Part shown: one piece after another, positions 22,603 to 31,262 of the stretch
Layout: the number at the start of each line of letters is the position of its first letter
Position numbering within the stretch: the stretch's first letter is position 1
Assembly (NCBI GenBank): GCA_937967405.1
Contig: CALCJV010000058.1
Span: 1-45,904, forward strand
Source: an uncultured Chloroflexales bacterium
GTDB taxonomy: Bacteria > Chloroflexota > Chloroflexia > Chloroflexales > Chloroflexaceae
Length of the DNA: 45,904 nt
Direction: 5' to 3'
Program-made: the position numbers and the translations under genes
The notes under the pieces: model-generated
Databases searched by the model: none
Told to the model about the DNA's origin: nothing
The model's input: the letters and a program-made list of their open reading frames with translations, nothing else

Positions 22603-22812
22603 ATGAGCTTTAAAGATCGCACCTTGATCTGCCGCGACTGTGGCGTTGAGTTTATTTTTACTGCGGGTGAGCAAGAGTTCTATGCCCAAAAAGGGTTTCT
22701 GAACGATCCCGTGCGTTGCCCTGAATGTCGCAAAGCCCGCAAGCACGCCCAACCACAGAACACCAGTGAGGACAGGAGGCGTAGGCAACGGAGCCGCACG
22801 AGTTCAGCCTAA
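22603..22812 (+). CDS. Small zinc-ribbon protein (zf-trcl type)
   Basis: The 69-residue protein has a CxxC (LICRDCGVEF, residues 10-13) and a second CxxC (VRCPECRKAR), making a four-cysteine zinc ribbon, followed by a basic tail (RRRRQRSR). The middle segment FIFTAGEQEFYAQKGF is the hallmark of the probable zinc-ribbon family found across bacteria, including Chloroflexota and cyanobacteria. AAAGGA precedes the ATG. The basic tail suggests nucleic-acid binding, but no function is known. Its stop is 8 bases from the stop of the convergent rsbT gene. Confidence 0.85.
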   Translation: MSFKDRTLICRDCGVEFIFTAGEQEFYAQKGFLNDPVRCPECRKARKHAQPQNTSEDRRRRQRSRTSSA

Positions 22813-22820
22813 GCGCGTGT

Positions 22821-23222
22821 TTAGTTGCGCCATTTGCGGCACACAATCACTGTGCCGATTCCCACTTCCGTGTTGATCGTAAATTCATCCATGAGCCGCT
22901 TCGCCCCCGGCAAACCCATGCCCATGCCGCGTGAAGTCGTGTAGCCATCCTGCATGGCAAGGTTTACATCGGCAATGCCGGGACCTTGGTCTTCACAGAC
23001 AATTTCAATCCCTCTGCGCCCATGCTTCTCAATCTCGCGCACCGTCACACTTCCGGTGCCCGCATACAGAAAAATGTTGCGGGCCAGCTCACTCACCGCA
23101 GTCGCAATCCGCGCCTGATCAATTGCCCCAAAGCCGATGCTTTTGGCAGTATCGCGGGCGAGCGTGCGAGCAATCACAATATCCAGATCGCTGCGGATCA
23201 CTGCGGCTTTAGAGGGTGTCAT
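22821..23222 (-). CDS. rsbT: RsbT-type serine kinase / anti-sigma-like ATPase
   Basis: The 133-residue GHKL ATPase carries the N box (ARIATAVSELARNIFLY), the G1 box (CEDQGPGIAD) and the G2 region (SRGMGMGLPGAKRLMDEF). This pattern fits RsbT, which phosphorylates the STAS proteins RsbS and RsbR and, when freed, activates a PP2C phosphatase. Its start overlaps the end of rsbS by 14 bases, so the two are translationally coupled. RsbR, RsbX and the output phosphatase are not in the window. The switch probably controls a stress sigma factor or, as in some other bacteria, a c-di-GMP or phosphatase output. Confidence 0.88.
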   Translation of the reverse strand: MTPSKAAVIRSDLDIVIARTLARDTAKSIGFGAIDQARIATAVSELARNIFLYAGTGSVTVREIEKHGRRGIEIVCEDQGPGIADVNLAMQDGYTTSRGMGMGLPGAKRLMDEFTINTEVGIGTVIVCRKWRN

Positions 23223-23607
23223 ATCCGCTTTCTTCCTCCTCAGCCAGCTGATCCTGCTTCTGCATCAGCTCCAGCCCTTTTTCAAGGTTCAAGGCAGTCA
23301 ATACATTAGGTAGCTCTAAGCCTAGCTCCACCAATGTAATCGCTACGGCTGGCTGCAATCCGGTGAGTACCACACGTGCCCCCATCAAGCCTGCCATCGC
23401 CGCAATATCAGCGATCATGCGTCCGATGAAGCTGTCCACCACATCTATGGCCGTCAGATCAATAATCACGGCGCGGGATTTAGTCGTGTGAATCTTTTCT
23501 AGGAGGTCGTCTTTAAATTGAACTGCGGATGCGTCGTGCAACGCAACTTGGATTGAGGCAATCAAGACATTGCCAACTTTGAGAATAGGAATGCGGATAC
23601 TGTTCAC
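23209..23607 (-). CDS. rsbS: RsbS-type STAS domain antagonist
   Basis: The 132-residue STAS-domain protein contains the anti-anti-sigma core with the phosphorylatable serine in DVVDSFIGRMI (about residue 59), preceded by AVIIDLTAIDVVDS, and the PNVLTALNLEKGLELM end helix. The acidic tail (AEEEESGYDTL) overlaps the rsbT start. It begins at GTG 23607 with GAGGAG 9 bases upstream. RsbS keeps RsbT sequestered in a stressosome until phosphorylated. This is the minimal S-T pair, without the RsbR sensor next to it. Confidence 0.88.
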   Translation of the reverse strand: MNSIRIPILKVGNVLIASIQVALHDASAVQFKDDLLEKIHTTKSRAVIIDLTAIDVVDSFIGRMIADIAAMAGLMGARVVLTGLQPAVAITLVELGLELPNVLTALNLEKGLELMQKQDQLAEEEESGYDTL

Positions 23608-23799
23608 AAACTACTCCTCAAGACTATGTAGGAGCATGTACTGTTCGAATGCAGCTAAGGATTTTTCACCACACGTAGCAACAGGATGATCTTTAGTTCC
23701 TATTGTATGCGAGGATGCTTAAAATGTCCATCTGACCCTAGTCCTATGCGTGCAAGTGACTATGCCTCCCCCACAACGGAAAGGCCGTGCCTGACATGG

Positions 23800-23805
23800 T
23801 ATAAT
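23800..23805 (+). promoter_or_regulatory. -10 element upstream of the carbon-nitrogen hydrolase gene
   Basis: Perfect TATAAT about 80 bases before the ATG at 23886, without a recognisable -35. The spacer 23608-23885 contains no gene that I can see. Confidence 0.35.
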
Positions 23806-23885
23806 ACACAGAATATCATTGTGTGTTAAACGACCCATAATTTTTGCACGATGGCGTTTGCACGACTGTCCATGAGGGAGAGCCA

Positions 23886-24680
23886 ATGCAGATTACGGTA
23901 GCCTTAGCCCAAATAGATATTGTCGCGGGTGACCCCACGGCCAATCTGGCGACAGTGCAAACCCTCGCCGCCACCGCTGCCGCACGTGGCGCAGAGCTGC
24001 TCGTGCTACCGGAGCTATGGTCTACGGGCTACGTCCTCGCACAGGCAGCGACGCTCGCGGATACGCTTGGTGAAGGCGTGCATGCCGCATTGAGCGCACT
24101 TGCTGCGACCCAACAGATCGCCATTGTTGGCTCGACCTTGACGTGGCACGGCGCAGCTCGGCCCACCAATACTGCAACCTGCTATGATCGCACGGGGACG
24201 CTCCTCGCCGCTTACGATAAAATCCACCTGTTCAACGTGATGGCTGAAGGAGCGCATCTTGCCGCCGGAAACACGCCCATTAGCTTCGATGCCGTGTGGG
24301 GCCATACGGCACTCGCGATCTGCTATGATCTCCGCTTCCCAGAGCTGTTTCGGCTGTATACCCAACGCGGCGCACGCCTGCTGATCATCCCCGCCGCGTG
24401 GCCAACCGCCCGCATCGCCCACTGGCGCACGCTGGTGCAGGCGCGGGCGATTGAGAACCAATGCTTCGTGATTGCCGTCAATCGGGTTGGGCACGATGCC
24501 ACCACCAGCTTTGGCGGGCACTCGCTGGTGGTGGATGCATGGGGGCAGATTGTCGTTGAAGGTGACGATCACGCGGCGTTGCTCTTTGCGACTCTTGACC
24601 TTGACCTTGTGGACGATGTGCGTGAGCGCATATCCAGCTGGCCTGACCGTCGCCCAGATATTTACGGGACATTGTCATAA
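23886..24680 (+). CDS. Carbon-nitrogen hydrolase (omega-amidase-like)
   Basis: The 264-residue protein has the nitrilase-superfamily triad: Glu in LLVLPELWSTGY (about residue 43), Lys in YDKIHLFNV (about 112) and Cys in ICYDLRFPELFR (about 146). The CYDLRFPE context and the HLFxV motif fit the omega-amidase/NIT2 group, which hydrolyses alpha-ketoglutaramate or succinamate, but substrate choice in this superfamily is not readable with certainty. A TTG (23844) lies upstream in frame; the ATG at 23886 with GGGAGAGCC before it is preferred. It ends 20 bases before the solute-binding protein gene, so they may be co-transcribed. Confidence 0.85.
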   Translation: MQITVALAQIDIVAGDPTANLATVQTLAATAAARGAELLVLPELWSTGYVLAQAATLADTLGEGVHAALSALAATQQIAIVGSTLTWHGAARPTNTATCYDRTGTLLAAYDKIHLFNVMAEGAHLAAGNTPISFDAVWGHTALAICYDLRFPELFRLYTQRGARLLIIPAAWPTARIAHWRTLVQARAIENQCFVIAVNRVGHDATTSFGGHSLVVDAWGQIVVEGDDHAALLFATLDLDLVDDVRERISSWPDRRPDIYGTLS

Positions 24681-24700
24681 GTCCGTTATGCACACTGCAA

Positions 24701-26050
24701 ATGCGCTGGAGCTACCCCCATTGGCGGATATTGTTGGTAGGGCTGTTGGTATGGGCAAGCCTACTAGCTGCCTGTGCCGCCCCCCCCGCGCCTGCACCAG
24801 TGCCCACTAGCATCTCCCCTGTGCGGCCATTGGTGCTCTGGCATGCGTGGCCGGCCAGTGAACAGCGCACGCTTGCTATGCTGATCGAGCAGTACAATCA
24901 GACAAGTGCCATGCCGATTGTGCTGCAAGCCGTACCCGCCGCCACATTTGCCACCAAATTGCAGGATGCCCTGCTCGTGGGCAATGCCCCTGATCTCATC
25001 CTCGTCCAGAGCCACACGCTCGGCGCACTAGCCGATACCAACCTGATCCAGCCGATTACCACCGCACACTGGAGTCCCGCTGAGCGCGAGGACATCTTAC
25101 CGACGGTCCTAGCCAGTGCGCTCGTGACCGACGCGCTAGCGATTAGCGCAACTGCCACTGAACAGCTCACCGATACGGCTGCACCGCTTAATGATCCGGC
25201 CCAACTCTATGGGGTGCCCATTAGTTTCGACACGCTCGGCTTGTACTACCACCGGGCCCAGACGGGAACGACCCCTCTGAGCATGGCACAGGTCATCACG
25301 ATTGCAGCAACCCTTGCCCAAACCGATAGCGAGCCACCAACGTGGGGCATGGCCTACACGTTATCGCTCGACAAGACCTTGCCCTACCTAAGCGCAACTG
25401 GCGGGGCTGTCTTTGACGCGGATGGCACGGTGGTGCTTGCCGAGCGCGGGCGACCCGGCACCGAGTTCTGGCTCGAGTGGCTCCTCGCACTGAGCCGTCA
25501 GCCGGGGGTCTTGGCAACGAGCGATAGCATTGTGATAGATAGCAGCTTACGGTCACAGAGCGCATGGATGACCATAGACTGGGCCCACACGCTTCCCCGT
25601 TATCAAAGCCTGTGGGGCGAACAACTCGAAGTAGCCGTGCTGCCCCCGATTGAGCCAGAGGGCCCGCCCCCGCGCCCTTTTGTGCAGAGCATGGTGCTGG
25701 CTCTACCGGAACAAGCCCAGCCAGTTCCTGCCGATCAGGTTGCCGCTCTGATTGCCTACCTGCACAGCCCGGCCGTGCAAACTACCCTGCTAGAACAGGG
25801 CTACCAACCCGTGCGGGCTAGCCTGCCGCTCATAGGCGATACCAATCAGCTGCGGGCGGCCCGCAGCTTCCGGGCCCAAACGGCCACGGCCCTGCCAATG
25901 CCCACCTCGCGCTTTGAGAATGAGATCGTGCGCGGCGAGTTGCAGCGCATGCTCGCGGCGGTGCTGCGCGGCGTGATCGCCCCTTCAGATGCGATTACCC
26001 GCGCTGATCAGATGATCCGAGAGCAGCAGGGCATGCTCATGCAGCCGTAA
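24701..26050 (+). CDS. ABC transporter extracellular solute-binding lipoprotein (family 1, sugar-type)
   Basis: The 449-residue protein starts with a lipoprotein signal (ILLVGLLVWASLLAAC; Cys25) followed by an Ala/Pro linker. The mature part has the MalE-type pattern: PLVLWHAWPASEQRTLAMLIEQYNQ, ATKLQDALLVGNAPDLILVQ, YGVPISFDTLGLYYHR and WMTIDWAHTLPRYQ. It would capture a carbohydrate or similar solute outside the membrane and deliver it to a two-permease ABC importer. No permease or ATPase of that type is next to it, so its partners are elsewhere or the protein senses rather than imports. No strong SD precedes the ATG. Confidence 0.85.
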   Translation: MRWSYPHWRILLVGLLVWASLLAACAAPPAPAPVPTSISPVRPLVLWHAWPASEQRTLAMLIEQYNQTSAMPIVLQAVPAATFATKLQDALLVGNAPDLILVQSHTLGALADTNLIQPITTAHWSPAEREDILPTVLASALVTDALAISATATEQLTDTAAPLNDPAQLYGVPISFDTLGLYYHRAQTGTTPLSMAQVITIAATLAQTDSEPPTWGMAYTLSLDKTLPYLSATGGAVFDADGTVVLAERGRPGTEFWLEWLLALSRQPGVLATSDSIVIDSSLRSQSAWMTIDWAHTLPRYQSLWGEQLEVAVLPPIEPEGPPPRPFVQSMVLALPEQAQPVPADQVAALIAYLHSPAVQTTLLEQGYQPVRASLPLIGDTNQLRAARSFRAQTATALPMPTSRFENEIVRGELQRMLAAVLRGVIAPSDAITRADQMIREQQGMLMQP

Positions 26051-26063
26051 CATCCCGCCGGAA

Positions 26064-26094
26064 TGCGGCCTGCCAGTTCAGGAACGTGGCCGCA
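26064..26094. terminator. Possible terminator between convergent genes
   Basis: TGCGGCC and GGCCGCA form a 7-bp stem with a 17-base loop between the stops of the solute-binding protein (26050) and the DtxR-type gene (26105). The long loop and lack of a T tract make it weak. Confidence 0.3.
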
Positions 26095-26104
26095 CGTGCA
26101 CAGC

Positions 26105-26806
26105 TTAGCCCACTTCCACATAAATCATATCCGCAAGGCGGGCATCAATTGCATGAACATACTGGGCCACCTGCACCGTAATTGGCCCCCCAAACGGCGC
26201 GAGGGTCACAATCGTGACAAGCACACCCGGCACCAAACCCAGATCGGCAAGGTAGCGCAACCGCTCGGCATGCTGATCGGCAACGCGCACGATCCGCGCC
26301 GTGTCGCCCGCCCTGAGATTGGCGAGGCGGGTGCCCGAACGCAGCGGGAGTACCCCATCCTCATCGGGAATCGGATCACCGTGCGGATCAAACGTCGGCT
26401 GCCCTAGATGCGCGGCAATCCGTGCTTCGAGCTTTTCGCTGATGTAGTGTTCAAGCGCATCAGCTTCTTCATGGACTTCATCCCAACTATAGCCGAGTGC
26501 CTGCACAAGGAAGAGTTCAAGCAGGCGATGGTGACGGATCACTTCTAGCGCAATCTTCTGTCCGGCGGCAGTCAAGCGCACCCCTTGATAGGGCGTGTAA
26601 TCCACGAGCTGCAACTCGGCGAGTTTCTTGATCATCCCCGTAACCGAACCCGGCTTAAATCCGCCAAGCTGCTCGCTCAGAGCCGATGTTGTCACTTCGC
26701 CATGCTGCTGTTGAAGCAGGTAGATCGCCCGCAGATAGTCTTCCATACTAGGGGTAATACGCGGCGTGCCCGCATTGTCAGGGGCCATCTCATCCTCATG
26801 TGGCAT
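26105..26806 (-). CDS. DtxR/MntR-type metal-dependent transcriptional repressor
   Basis: The 233-residue protein has an N-terminal winged helix (TPSMEDYLRAIYLLQQQHGEVTTSAL, then VTGMIKKLAELQLVDYTPYQGVRLT), the metal-binding dimerisation domain (RHHRLLELFLVQALGYSWDEVHEEADALEHYIS, with His, Glu and Cys-less ligand positions; HxxxE and E-x2-E-A-D-x-L-E-H typical of the family) and a C-terminal FeoA/SH3-like domain (LRAGDTARIVRVADQ). It would bind DNA when loaded with Fe2+ or Mn2+; the lack of a cysteine at the ligand site is closer to manganese regulators, but this is not conclusive. Start ATG 26806 follows AAGGAG by 9 bases. It faces an operator-like palindrome upstream. Confidence 0.85.
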   Translation of the reverse strand: MPHEDEMAPDNAGTPRITPSMEDYLRAIYLLQQQHGEVTTSALSEQLGGFKPGSVTGMIKKLAELQLVDYTPYQGVRLTAAGQKIALEVIRHHRLLELFLVQALGYSWDEVHEEADALEHYISEKLEARIAAHLGQPTFDPHGDPIPDEDGVLPLRSGTRLANLRAGDTARIVRVADQHAERLRYLADLGLVPGVLVTIVTLAPFGGPITVQVAQYVHAIDARLADMIYVEVG

Positions 26807-26844
26807 GGCGCATTGCTCCTTGTGTTGCCGACGGGTAGCTCACT

Positions 26845-26860
26845 GCATGCTAAGCATAGC
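26845..26860. promoter_or_regulatory. Palindrome upstream of the DtxR-type gene, candidate operator
   Basis: A perfect 5-1-5 palindrome, ATGCT-A-AGCAT (26847-26857), lies about 41 bases before the DtxR start. Position and size would suit autoregulation. It is not a known DtxR or MntR consensus. Confidence 0.25.
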
Positions 26861-26995
26861 GGGTATCGCCCCTCTGTGTCAAGCCACTCCATCCCACTCC
26901 CTGCACAAGTGAAGCGCACTTGCCACATCTGCTTCAGAATCACCACAATTTCCGATTCGGGTGCAGTAGATAGAGCTGATGCGGGCAAGCTGTAG

Positions 26996-27001
26996 TATAA
27001 T
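26996..27001 (+). promoter_or_regulatory. -10 element upstream of usp
   Basis: TATAAT about 45 bases before the ATG at 27046; no clear -35. Confidence 0.4.
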
Positions 27002-27045
27002 ATAGGTAGGGATGTACAATGTCGTATGTTTCTGGAGGTACAGTG

Positions 27046-27474
27046 ATGTTTCACAAAATTTTAGTCGCGGTTGATGACTCTGAAAGCTCTCACCGTGCGG
27101 TTACGGCCGCAACCGACCTCGCCTTGCAATTCGACTCCTCAGTCTGCTTGCTGCACGCTTACCCCAACATTGCCGATTATCTTGGCTCGCCCATATATGA
27201 GCAATTGGTGCAAGCTCAGACGCTTGAAGGCGATCAGCTCTTGCAGACCTTGCGGATGGAGATTGACCAAGCGACCAACCACCGCGTTCCCGTCGAGACG
27301 CAGCTGCTCGAAGGCGCACCAACGGAAGCAATCCTGAAAGTTGCCGAAGCGGAAGATTTCGACTTGATCGTGGTTGGTTCACACAGCAAGGGGCCTTTTG
27401 CCAATCTGCTGCTTGGTAGCGTCAGCCAAACCCTGACGCGCAAAGCCCCATGCCCTGTGATGGTCATCCATTAG
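27046..27474 (+). CDS. Universal stress protein (UspA family)
   Basis: The 142-residue alpha/beta protein matches a single USP domain: N-terminal ILVAVDDSESSHRAV, a middle LLHAYPNI segment, LIVVGSHSKGPFANLLLGSVS near the end, and VMVIH at the C-terminus. The G-x2-G-x9-G-(S/T) ATP-binding motif is kept as GSHSKGPFANLLLGS, so it is of the ATP-binding class. The ATG at 27046 has GGAGG at good spacing; an in-frame start at 27019 is less likely. Its ligand and stress are unknown. Confidence 0.92.
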   Translation: MFHKILVAVDDSESSHRAVTAATDLALQFDSSVCLLHAYPNIADYLGSPIYEQLVQAQTLEGDQLLQTLRMEIDQATNHRVPVETQLLEGAPTEAILKVAEAEDFDLIVVGSHSKGPFANLLLGSVSQTLTRKAPCPVMVIH

Positions 27475-27512
27475 GCTCCGGTCGGTTACGGACACGGCCA
27501 ATGAAGCCAGAG

Positions 27513-27548
27513 ACGGTGCGCGAGATTGGGGCCGATCTCGCGCACCGT
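27513..27548. terminator. Strong stem-loop between usp and convergent hemL
   Basis: ACGGTGCGCGAGAT (27513-27526) pairs perfectly over 14 bp with ATCTCGCGCACCGT (27535-27548), with an 8-base loop. It lies between the stops of usp (27474) and hemL (27560) and can end transcription from both sides. No T tract follows, so it may act by blocking or by Rho-linked pausing. Confidence 0.6.
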
Positions 27549-27559
27549 GATGCACTGCG

Positions 27560-28861
27560 CTACAGCTCGCGCATCACCTCACCAGCAGCTTGCACCGTAT
27601 GGGCAATGTCATCGGCACTGTGGGCAAGGCTCACAAAGCCTGCCTCAAACTGCGATGGCGCAAAGTATACGCCGCGTTCGATCATGCCCCAGAAGAAGCG
27701 GGCATAGCGTTCGGTGTGGGCATACTGCTTGGCTGTCGCATAGCTGGTAATCTGTTGCCCTGCCGCACGCAGGAAGTAGCACCCAAACATTGTACCTTGA
27801 CAGCCCACCTGCACCGGAATACCGGCTGCGCTAGCGGCGGCGTGCAAGCCCTGCACTAGCGCATCGGTACGCTGCACAATCTGGGCAAACCAATCGGCTT
27901 GCTGAACATGGCGCAGGGTAGTGATGCCCGCAATCATGGCGAGTGGGTTGCCAGAGAGCGTACCCGCCTGATACATCGGGCCGGCCGGAGCTACCGTCTG
28001 CATGATCTCGCGCTTGCCTGCGTAGGCTCCCACTGGCAGCCCCCCACCGATCACCTTGCCCAAGCAGGTCAGATCGGGGTCAATCTGATAGACGGACTGT
28101 GCCCCCCCCGGCGCAGCACGGAAGCCGGTCATCACCTCATCGAGGATTAGCAGTGCGCCGTGCGTGCGGGTTAGCTCGCGCAGGCCCGCAAGGAAGCCGG
28201 GCGCGGGCAGCACAAAGCCCATATTGGCGGCAATCGGCTCCACAATCACAGCGGCAATCGCGCTGCCGTGCGCCGCAAACAGTGCTGCGACACCTTCGAG
28301 ATCGTTGTACTCGACAGTTAGCGTATCGGCGGTGGTGCTAGCAGGCACACCGGGGCTATCGGGCAAGCCCAGCGTGGCTACACCGCTGCCCGCCTGCACC
28401 AGTAGCAGATCGGCGTGCCCGTGATAACACCCCGTAAACTTGACGATCTTGGTGCGTCCGGTATATGCCCGCGCAAGGCGGAGGGCACTCATCGTCGCTT
28501 CGGTGCCACTATTCACAAAGCGAATCTGTTCAATGCTCGGCATAAGACTGATGACCAACTCGGCTAGCTCGGTCTCTAGGGCGGTGGGTGCGCCGAAGCT
28601 GGTGCCGCGTGCGGCTTGCCGCGCAATCGCCTCGACGACGGCGGGGTGGGCATGCCCAATGATGAGCGGGCCCCACGAAAGCACATAATCAATGTAGCGA
28701 TTGCCGTCAGCATCCCACATGTATGCACCCTCGCCACGTTCGATCACAAGTGGCGTGCCGCCCACCCCGCGAAAGGCCCGCACGGGCGAATTGACCCCAC
28801 CGGGCAGCACACGCTGCGCGGCGGTAAACAGTTCCTGCGAACGGGGATAGGTTTTGGGCAT
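27560..28861 (-). CDS. hemL: Glutamate-1-semialdehyde 2,1-aminomutase
   Basis: The PLP enzyme converts glutamate-1-semialdehyde to 5-aminolevulinate, the second step of the C5 route. The 433-residue length is standard. The PLP lysine is K269 in [11 protein letters not shown]; other landmarks are [43 protein letters not shown] and the N-terminal [17 protein letters not shown] precedes the ATG at suitable distance. It is the last gene of the hem operon, separated from hemE by about 275 bases that contain a broken small ORF. Confidence 0.97.
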   Translation of the reverse strand: MPKTYPRSQELFTAAQRVLPGGVNSPVRAFRGVGGTPLVIERGEGAYMWDADGNRYIDYVLSWGPLIIGHAHPAVVEAIARQAARGTSFGAPTALETELAELVISLMPSIEQIRFVNSGTEATMSALRLARAYTGRTKIVKFTGCYHGHADLLLVQAGSGVATLGLPDSPGVPASTTADTLTVEYNDLEGVAALFAAHGSAIAAVIVEPIAANMGFVLPAPGFLAGLRELTRTHGALLILDEVMTGFRAAPGGAQSVYQIDPDLTCLGKVIGGGLPVGAYAGKREIMQTVAPAGPMYQAGTLSGNPLAMIAGITTLRHVQQADWFAQIVQRTDALVQGLHAAASAAGIPVQVGCQGTMFGCYFLRAAGQQITSYATAKQYAHTERYARFFWGMIERGVYFAPSQFEAGFVSLAHSADDIAHTVQAAGEVMREL

Positions 28862-28938
28862 CGGTGGTACTCCTCTCTGGCTAATGCTTCGGTGCGTCTA
28901 TGCACGTTATCTTCAATATGGATCACGTCGCTCCTAAC

Positions 28939-29123
28939 TCAGCGATAACGTAGCCCCGCACGATCCAGCCGATCAGCACGATCCTGCCACAGCCCCTGTG
29001 CTTGCACCAGCAGGAGGTGTCGGGCGGGTGGTTCAGGCAGTGCTTGGCTCACCCGCGTCTGACTACAATGGGCAAGTATCTGCTGTTGATATGCGGAGAG
29101 CAGAAGAGACGTTCAGTGTTCAT
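28939..29123 (-). pseudogene. Frameshifted small gene between hemE and hemL
   Basis: Just after hemE a start ATG (29123) with AAGG in front opens MNTERLFCSP and soon stops. Shifting frame once, near 29107, gives a continuous natural-looking stretch, LLLSAYQQQILAHCSQTR followed by VSQALPEPPARHLLLVQAQ and DRADRLDRAGLRYR, that ends at TGA 28941-28939. Together about 60 residues would be read. The length (185 bases) is not a multiple of three. This looks like a small gene with one indel, or a sequencing error, or programmed frameshifting. Judged only by composition; no homologue recognised. Confidence 0.35.
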
Positions 29124-29136
29124 CCTTAAACACCGC

Positions 29137-30177
29137 TCACGCCACGCGGCTCGCCATCTGCACATACTCCACAAGGCGGGCAACATGCTCCACCGGCGTT
29201 TCGGTGAGGATGCCGTGCCCTAGATTGAAGATATGCCCATCCCGTCCGGCGGCGCGGGCGAGAATATCATCCACCCGCCGCTCGATTTCGCCCCACGGCG
29301 CAAACAGCACCGCCGGATCGAGGTTGCCCTGCACGGCGACACCGGGGCCGAGTTGGGCCCACGCCTCATCGAGATCAATGCGCCAATCCACGCCCAGCAC
29401 ATCGGCCCCCGTTTGGCGCAGCAGGCTGGCCATGCCGCTCATCTCAGTGCCAAAATAGATCACCGGCACGCCAAGCTCACGCACCGCGGCCACACATTGC
29501 GTGACGTAGGGCAACACATACTCGCGGTAATCGAAGGGCGACAGCGTGCCCGCCCAGCTATCGAAGAGCTGCACCGCATTGACCCCCGCCTCGACTTGGG
29601 CGTGGCAGTAGCGAATGACCAGATCGGTGAGCTTTTGCATCAGGCTGTGCCAAACGTCGGGCGTGCCGAGCATCATGCGTTTGGTGGTGCGGTAGTCCTT
29701 GCCCGAACCGCCCTCAATGGCATAACTGGCCAGCGTAAACGGCGCACCACTGAAGCCAATCAAGGGGATACGCCCAGCCAGTTCACGCTGCACCAGCCGG
29801 ATCGCTTCAAGCGTAAAGGCGGTGGTCTCGCGTGGCTCCGGCACTACCAGCGCAGCAACATCGGCCGGTGTGCGGAGCGGGTTATGGATTACTGGCCCTT
29901 CACCCTTCTCAAAGGTCAGCTCAATGCCCATCCCTTCGAGTGGTGGCAGAATATCGGCAAAGATGATCGCTGCATCAAGCGGGTAGGCATGCACCGGTTG
30001 CAGCGTAATCTCGGCTGCAACGTCAGGCGTTTTCACCATCTCCAGAAAGCTATAGCGTTCGCGCACGGCCCGATATTCAGCCATATAGCGACCAGCTTGG
30101 CGCATCAGCCAAATCGGGGTATAGTCCGTCGGTTCGCGGCGACACGCCCGCAGAAATTGATCATTCTTGATACTCAC
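29137..30177 (-). CDS. hemE: Uroporphyrinogen decarboxylase
   Basis: The 346-residue enzyme removes four carboxyl groups from uroporphyrinogen III to give coproporphyrinogen III. The N-terminal signature [16 protein letters not shown] is complete, with the substrate-binding Arg residues; [17 protein letters not shown] is the second signature, and [11 protein letters not shown] and [12 protein letters not shown] follow. It begins 10 bases downstream of the hemB stop, so translation is linked. It is the branch enzyme toward haem and chlorophylls. Confidence 0.97.
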   Translation of the reverse strand: MSIKNDQFLRACRREPTDYTPIWLMRQAGRYMAEYRAVRERYSFLEMVKTPDVAAEITLQPVHAYPLDAAIIFADILPPLEGMGIELTFEKGEGPVIHNPLRTPADVAALVVPEPRETTAFTLEAIRLVQRELAGRIPLIGFSGAPFTLASYAIEGGSGKDYRTTKRMMLGTPDVWHSLMQKLTDLVIRYCHAQVEAGVNAVQLFDSWAGTLSPFDYREYVLPYVTQCVAAVRELGVPVIYFGTEMSGMASLLRQTGADVLGVDWRIDLDEAWAQLGPGVAVQGNLDPAVLFAPWGEIERRVDDILARAAGRDGHIFNLGHGILTETPVEHVARLVEYVQMASRVA

Positions 30178-30186
30178 AAGTTTTCC

Positions 30187-31203
30187 TCATTTCTCTTGTA
30201 GCCAGCGTGCCGCATCTTTGGCAAAGTAGGTGATAATCATATCCGCCCCTGCCCGCCGGATGGCCGCGAGGCTCTCGAGCACCACCGCCCGTTCGTCGAG
30301 CCAGCCATTGGCTGCGGCGGCTTTAATCATACTATATTCGCCACTAACTTGATAGGCAGCAAGCGGCAGATTGAATGTATCACGCATGCGGGTGAGAATA
30401 TCCAGATACGGCATCGCGGGCTTGACCATCAGAATATCTGCGCCTTCTTGCACATCCATCGCCACTTCTTTGAGAGCTTCACGGCTATTGGGCGGGTCAA
30501 TCTGGGCATTGCGCCGATCCCCGCCTTGCACGCTACTCTCGGCGGCATCGCGGAAAGGCCCATAGAAACTACTGGCGAATTTGGCGGCATAGCTCATGAT
30601 CGGCACATGGGCAAAGCCCGCCTGATCAAGCGCGTGGCGGATCGTCAGCACCATGCCGTCAATCATGCCCGATGGCGCGATAATGTCAGCTCCGGCTTGG
30701 GCATGCACCACTGATGCCTGCGCTAGCAGCGTGAGCGTCTCATCATTGAGCAGGTAGCCGTCGGGCAGGTGCGGCGTATGGTAGGGCGAGTCTATCGCAT
30801 TGATGATCCCGCAGTGGCCGTGCGTGGTATACTCACAGAAGCACATATCGGTGATGACGAGCATGTGCGGCACCGCCGCTTTGATCGCCCGGATCGCCTG
30901 TGGCACAATCCCCTGCGGGTTGTAGTTCTCACTGCCGACAGCATCCTTGTGCTGGGGAATGCCAAACAGCAGCACCGCCGGCACGCCAAGCTCGGCAAGC
31001 GTCTCAACTTCGCGCACCAGCACATCTACTGACATCTGCGCCTGTCCGGGCATAGAGGCGATGGGCTGATGGAGCTGCTTGCCGTGCCGCACAAACAGTC
31101 CTGCAATCAAGTTATCGGGGGTCAGGTGGGTTTCGCGCACCATACGCCGGATGGTCGCATTCTGGCGTAGGCGGCGCGGGCGCATCAAGGGGTAGGTACT
31201 CAT
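30187..31203 (-). CDS. hemB: Porphobilinogen synthase (delta-aminolevulinic acid dehydratase)
   Basis: The 338-residue enzyme joins two 5-aminolevulinate molecules into porphobilinogen. The two Schiff-base lysines are in MSYAAKFASSFYGPFRD and ILMVKPAMPYLDI. The metal-binding segment ITDMCFCEYTTHGHCG keeps the three cysteines of the zinc-dependent type. The start is ATG 31203. It follows hemD by 59 bases. Confidence 0.97.
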   Translation of the reverse strand: MSTYPLMRPRRLRQNATIRRMVRETHLTPDNLIAGLFVRHGKQLHQPIASMPGQAQMSVDVLVREVETLAELGVPAVLLFGIPQHKDAVGSENYNPQGIVPQAIRAIKAAVPHMLVITDMCFCEYTTHGHCGIINAIDSPYHTPHLPDGYLLNDETLTLLAQASVVHAQAGADIIAPSGMIDGMVLTIRHALDQAGFAHVPIMSYAAKFASSFYGPFRDAAESSVQGGDRRNAQIDPPNSREALKEVAMDVQEGADILMVKPAMPYLDILTRMRDTFNLPLAAYQVSGEYSMIKAAAANGWLDERAVVLESLAAIRRAGADMIITYFAKDAARWLQEK

Positions 31204-31262
31204 TGGCTAGGCTCCTCTCTCAATCCATCCGGTGGTATCTGGCGGGTCGCAGCGTTCAGTCT

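Noticed and set aside
28744..28926. Minus-strand ORF beginning [20 protein letters not shown] just before hemL
   Set aside because: It overlaps the hemL start in another frame and continues into an unlikely Arg/Pro/Cys-rich tail; kept out as a shadow.
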